From the NCBI GenBank assembly GCA_947371645.1, contig CANBQJ010000202.1:1-6818 (forward strand): 6,818 nt of DNA, in the 5' to 3' direction. Source of the DNA: Burkholderiales bacterium (GTDB taxonomy: Bacteria > Pseudomonadota > Gammaproteobacteria > Burkholderiales > Burkholderiaceae). Each line of letters opens with the position of its first letter. Position 1 is the first letter of the stretch. Positions 6,348-6,818 of the stretch are shown here, one piece after another. Made by a program: the position numbers and the translations under genes. The notes beneath the pieces are model-generated. The model saw only the letters and a program-made list of their open reading frames with translations. It was not told the origin of the DNA and did no database searches.

Positions 6348-6486
6348 GCGTCAACGCTCGACTGGTCATCCTGGACATCGCACCGCAGCCTGCTGGCTGA
6401 CTGGAGCGGACATGCACCGCATTGCCGCGGCACAAATGGGAAACTAGCCCATGTGTCCTTTTGTGTCTCAACGTTTCCGCATGTGC

Positions 6487-6500
6487 TTGCGGTGCATCAA
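6487..6500 (-). promoter_or_regulatory. Possible degenerate FNR/ANR-like box
   Basis: On the minus strand the site reads TTGATGCACCGCAA. Compared with TTGAT-N4-ATCAA, one half is perfect and the other matches three of five bases. It lies upstream of the weak -35 candidate, at a plausible activator position, and overlaps one arm of the TGCGGTGCA inverted pair, so either reading may be wrong. Oxygen control would make sense for this conduit, but the evidence is thin. Confidence 0.15.
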
Positions 6501-6527
6501 GTTCGAAACGTGGGGGTACGGACAGGG

Positions 6528-6550
6528 TGTGGCGGCCAGGAGTCGCCACA
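6528..6550 (-). terminator. Stem-loop downstream of the LuxR-type gene, candidate terminator without U-tract
   Basis: A 7-bp perfect inverted repeat (TGTGGCG and CGCCACA) encloses a 9-nt loop and lies about 63 nt after the regulator stop codon. A second, smaller hairpin, CCCGA/TCGGG with a 5-nt loop, is at 6563-6577. Neither is followed by a T-run on the minus strand. They may end regulator transcription in a Rho-assisted way or be operator palindromes for the downstream promoter. Confidence 0.3.
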
Positions 6551-6591
6551 GGACCATGCAGCCCCGATTTGCTCGGGACATCGCCCCAAGA

Positions 6592-6621
6592 CACACGCCC
6601 GTCACACGCCGCTCACACGCC
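6592..6621. repeat. Three CACACGCC repeats at exact 11-bp period
   Basis: CACACGCC occurs at 6592-6599, 6603-6610 and 6614-6621, so the copies start 11 bp apart, close to one helical turn. The third copy overlaps the last codons and stop of the LuxR-type gene; the first two are intergenic. Such phased short repeats can be a binding array for a regulator, but chance expansion in GC-rich DNA is possible. Confidence 0.5.
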
Positions 6622-6818
6622 CAGGCCGCGCGAAGCCAGGGCGGCGGCGGCCGCACGCGTCTCCACCCCCAGCTTCTCGAAGATGTGTTCCAGGTGCTTG
6701 TTGACCGTGCGGTGGCTCATCCCCAGGATGTCGGCGATGTCGCGGTTGGTCTTGCCCTTGGCCAGCCAGGACAGCACCTCGGTTTCGCGCGGGGTGAGCG
6801 TGGGCAAGGCCCCCCTGC
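6613..6818 (-). CDS. LuxR/NarL-type transcriptional regulator, C-terminal HTH only (5' end outside window)
   Basis: Sixty-seven codons plus the stop are present and the frame stays open through the right edge, so the start and any sensory or receiver domain are not visible. The fragment is a complete LuxR-type DNA-binding domain: LTPRETEVLSWLAKGKT opening, then NRDIADILGMSHRTVNKHL forming the scaffold and recognition helices, then the FEKLGVETRAAAA helix. This pattern is usual for NarL/FixJ response regulators and related stand-alone regulators, which bind DNA as dimers. It is transcribed in the same direction as the cytochrome genes and ends 265 bp before the first of them, so it may control them, but that is inferred from position only. 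The apparent in-frame TTG near 6807 lies inside the domain and is not a real start. Confidence 0.9.
   Translation of the reverse strand, partial: RGALPTLTPRETEVLSWLAKGKTNRDIADILGMSHRTVNKHLEHIFEKLGVETRAAAAALASRGLGV

Larger units (their letters stand above)
6348..6612 (-). promoter_or_regulatory. Leader/promoter region of the cytochrome gene cluster
   Basis: This is the longest non-coding stretch, and it precedes the first cytochrome gene. A weak sigma-70-like pair can be drawn on the minus strand: TTGAGA (6471-6466) and GCTAGT (6448-6443), 17 nt apart. The -10 match is poor. Short repeats cluster around it: a 9-bp inverted pair TGCACCGCA (6413-6421) and TGCGGTGCA (6488-6496), a third GCACCGCA at 6380-6387, two minus-strand GACACA copies exactly 10 bp apart (6467-6462 and 6457-6452), an ATGGG/CCCAT hairpin (6436-6452), and the 10-bp palindrome TGCCGCGGCA (6423-6432). 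Promoter presence is likely from layout; the exact elements are speculative. Confidence 0.4.

Noticed and set aside
5748..6704. A 318-codon plus-strand frame covering the monoheme gene and the regulatory gap
   Set aside because: It overlaps the cytochrome and regulator genes in antisense and has Arg/Pro/His-rich composition without any domain.

Overview
The window is GC-rich and almost fully coding, with every supported gene on the minus strand. Read in the direction of transcription (right to left) the order is: the 3' end of a LuxR/NarL-type regulator (6613-6818, cut by the window edge); a regulatory gap of about 265 bp; a small periplasmic monoheme cytochrome c (5997-6347); a periplasmic decaheme cytochrome of the MtrA/MtoA/PioA family (4864-5880); a large outer-membrane beta-barrel of the MtrB/MtoB/PioB family (2454-4847); an inner-membrane-anchored tetraheme NapC/NirT/CymA-type cytochrome (1814-2410); a flavin reductase-like FMN-binding split-barrel protein (1226-1768); a single-domain cupin (736-1179); and a tandem AHSA1/SRPBCC protein cut by the left edge (1-698). 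Base composition, codon use and protein style suggest a betaproteobacterium, probably Burkholderiales (Comamonadaceae or a Leptothrix/Rubrivivax-like relative). That placement is an inference, since no rRNA or marker gene is present.

The core is a trans-envelope electron conduit. The decaheme protein and the barrel together make a porin-cytochrome wire through the outer membrane. The monoheme protein is a candidate periplasmic shuttle, and the tetraheme protein exchanges electrons with the quinone pool at the inner membrane. The same four protein types (MtoD, MtoA, MtoB, CymA/ImoA) are described for the Fe(II) oxidiser Sideroxydans lithotrophicus ES-1. No cell-surface MtrC/OmcA-type cytochrome gene and no DMSO reductase gene is present here. 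This fits an Fe(II)-oxidising (electron uptake) role at least as well as metal reduction, but direction cannot be settled from sequence.

The three downstream genes (flavin reductase-like, cupin, SRPBCC) follow in the same orientation with gaps of 37-46 bp and good Shine-Dalgarno sequences, so they may be co-transcribed with the conduit; their link to electron transfer is unknown. Likely control elements are a leader region upstream of the monoheme gene with several short inverted and direct repeats, a strong GC-rich stem-loop between the monoheme and decaheme genes, and three CACACGCC repeats at 11-bp spacing at the end of the regulator gene. No tRNA, rRNA, CRISPR array, insertion sequence or phage gene was seen.
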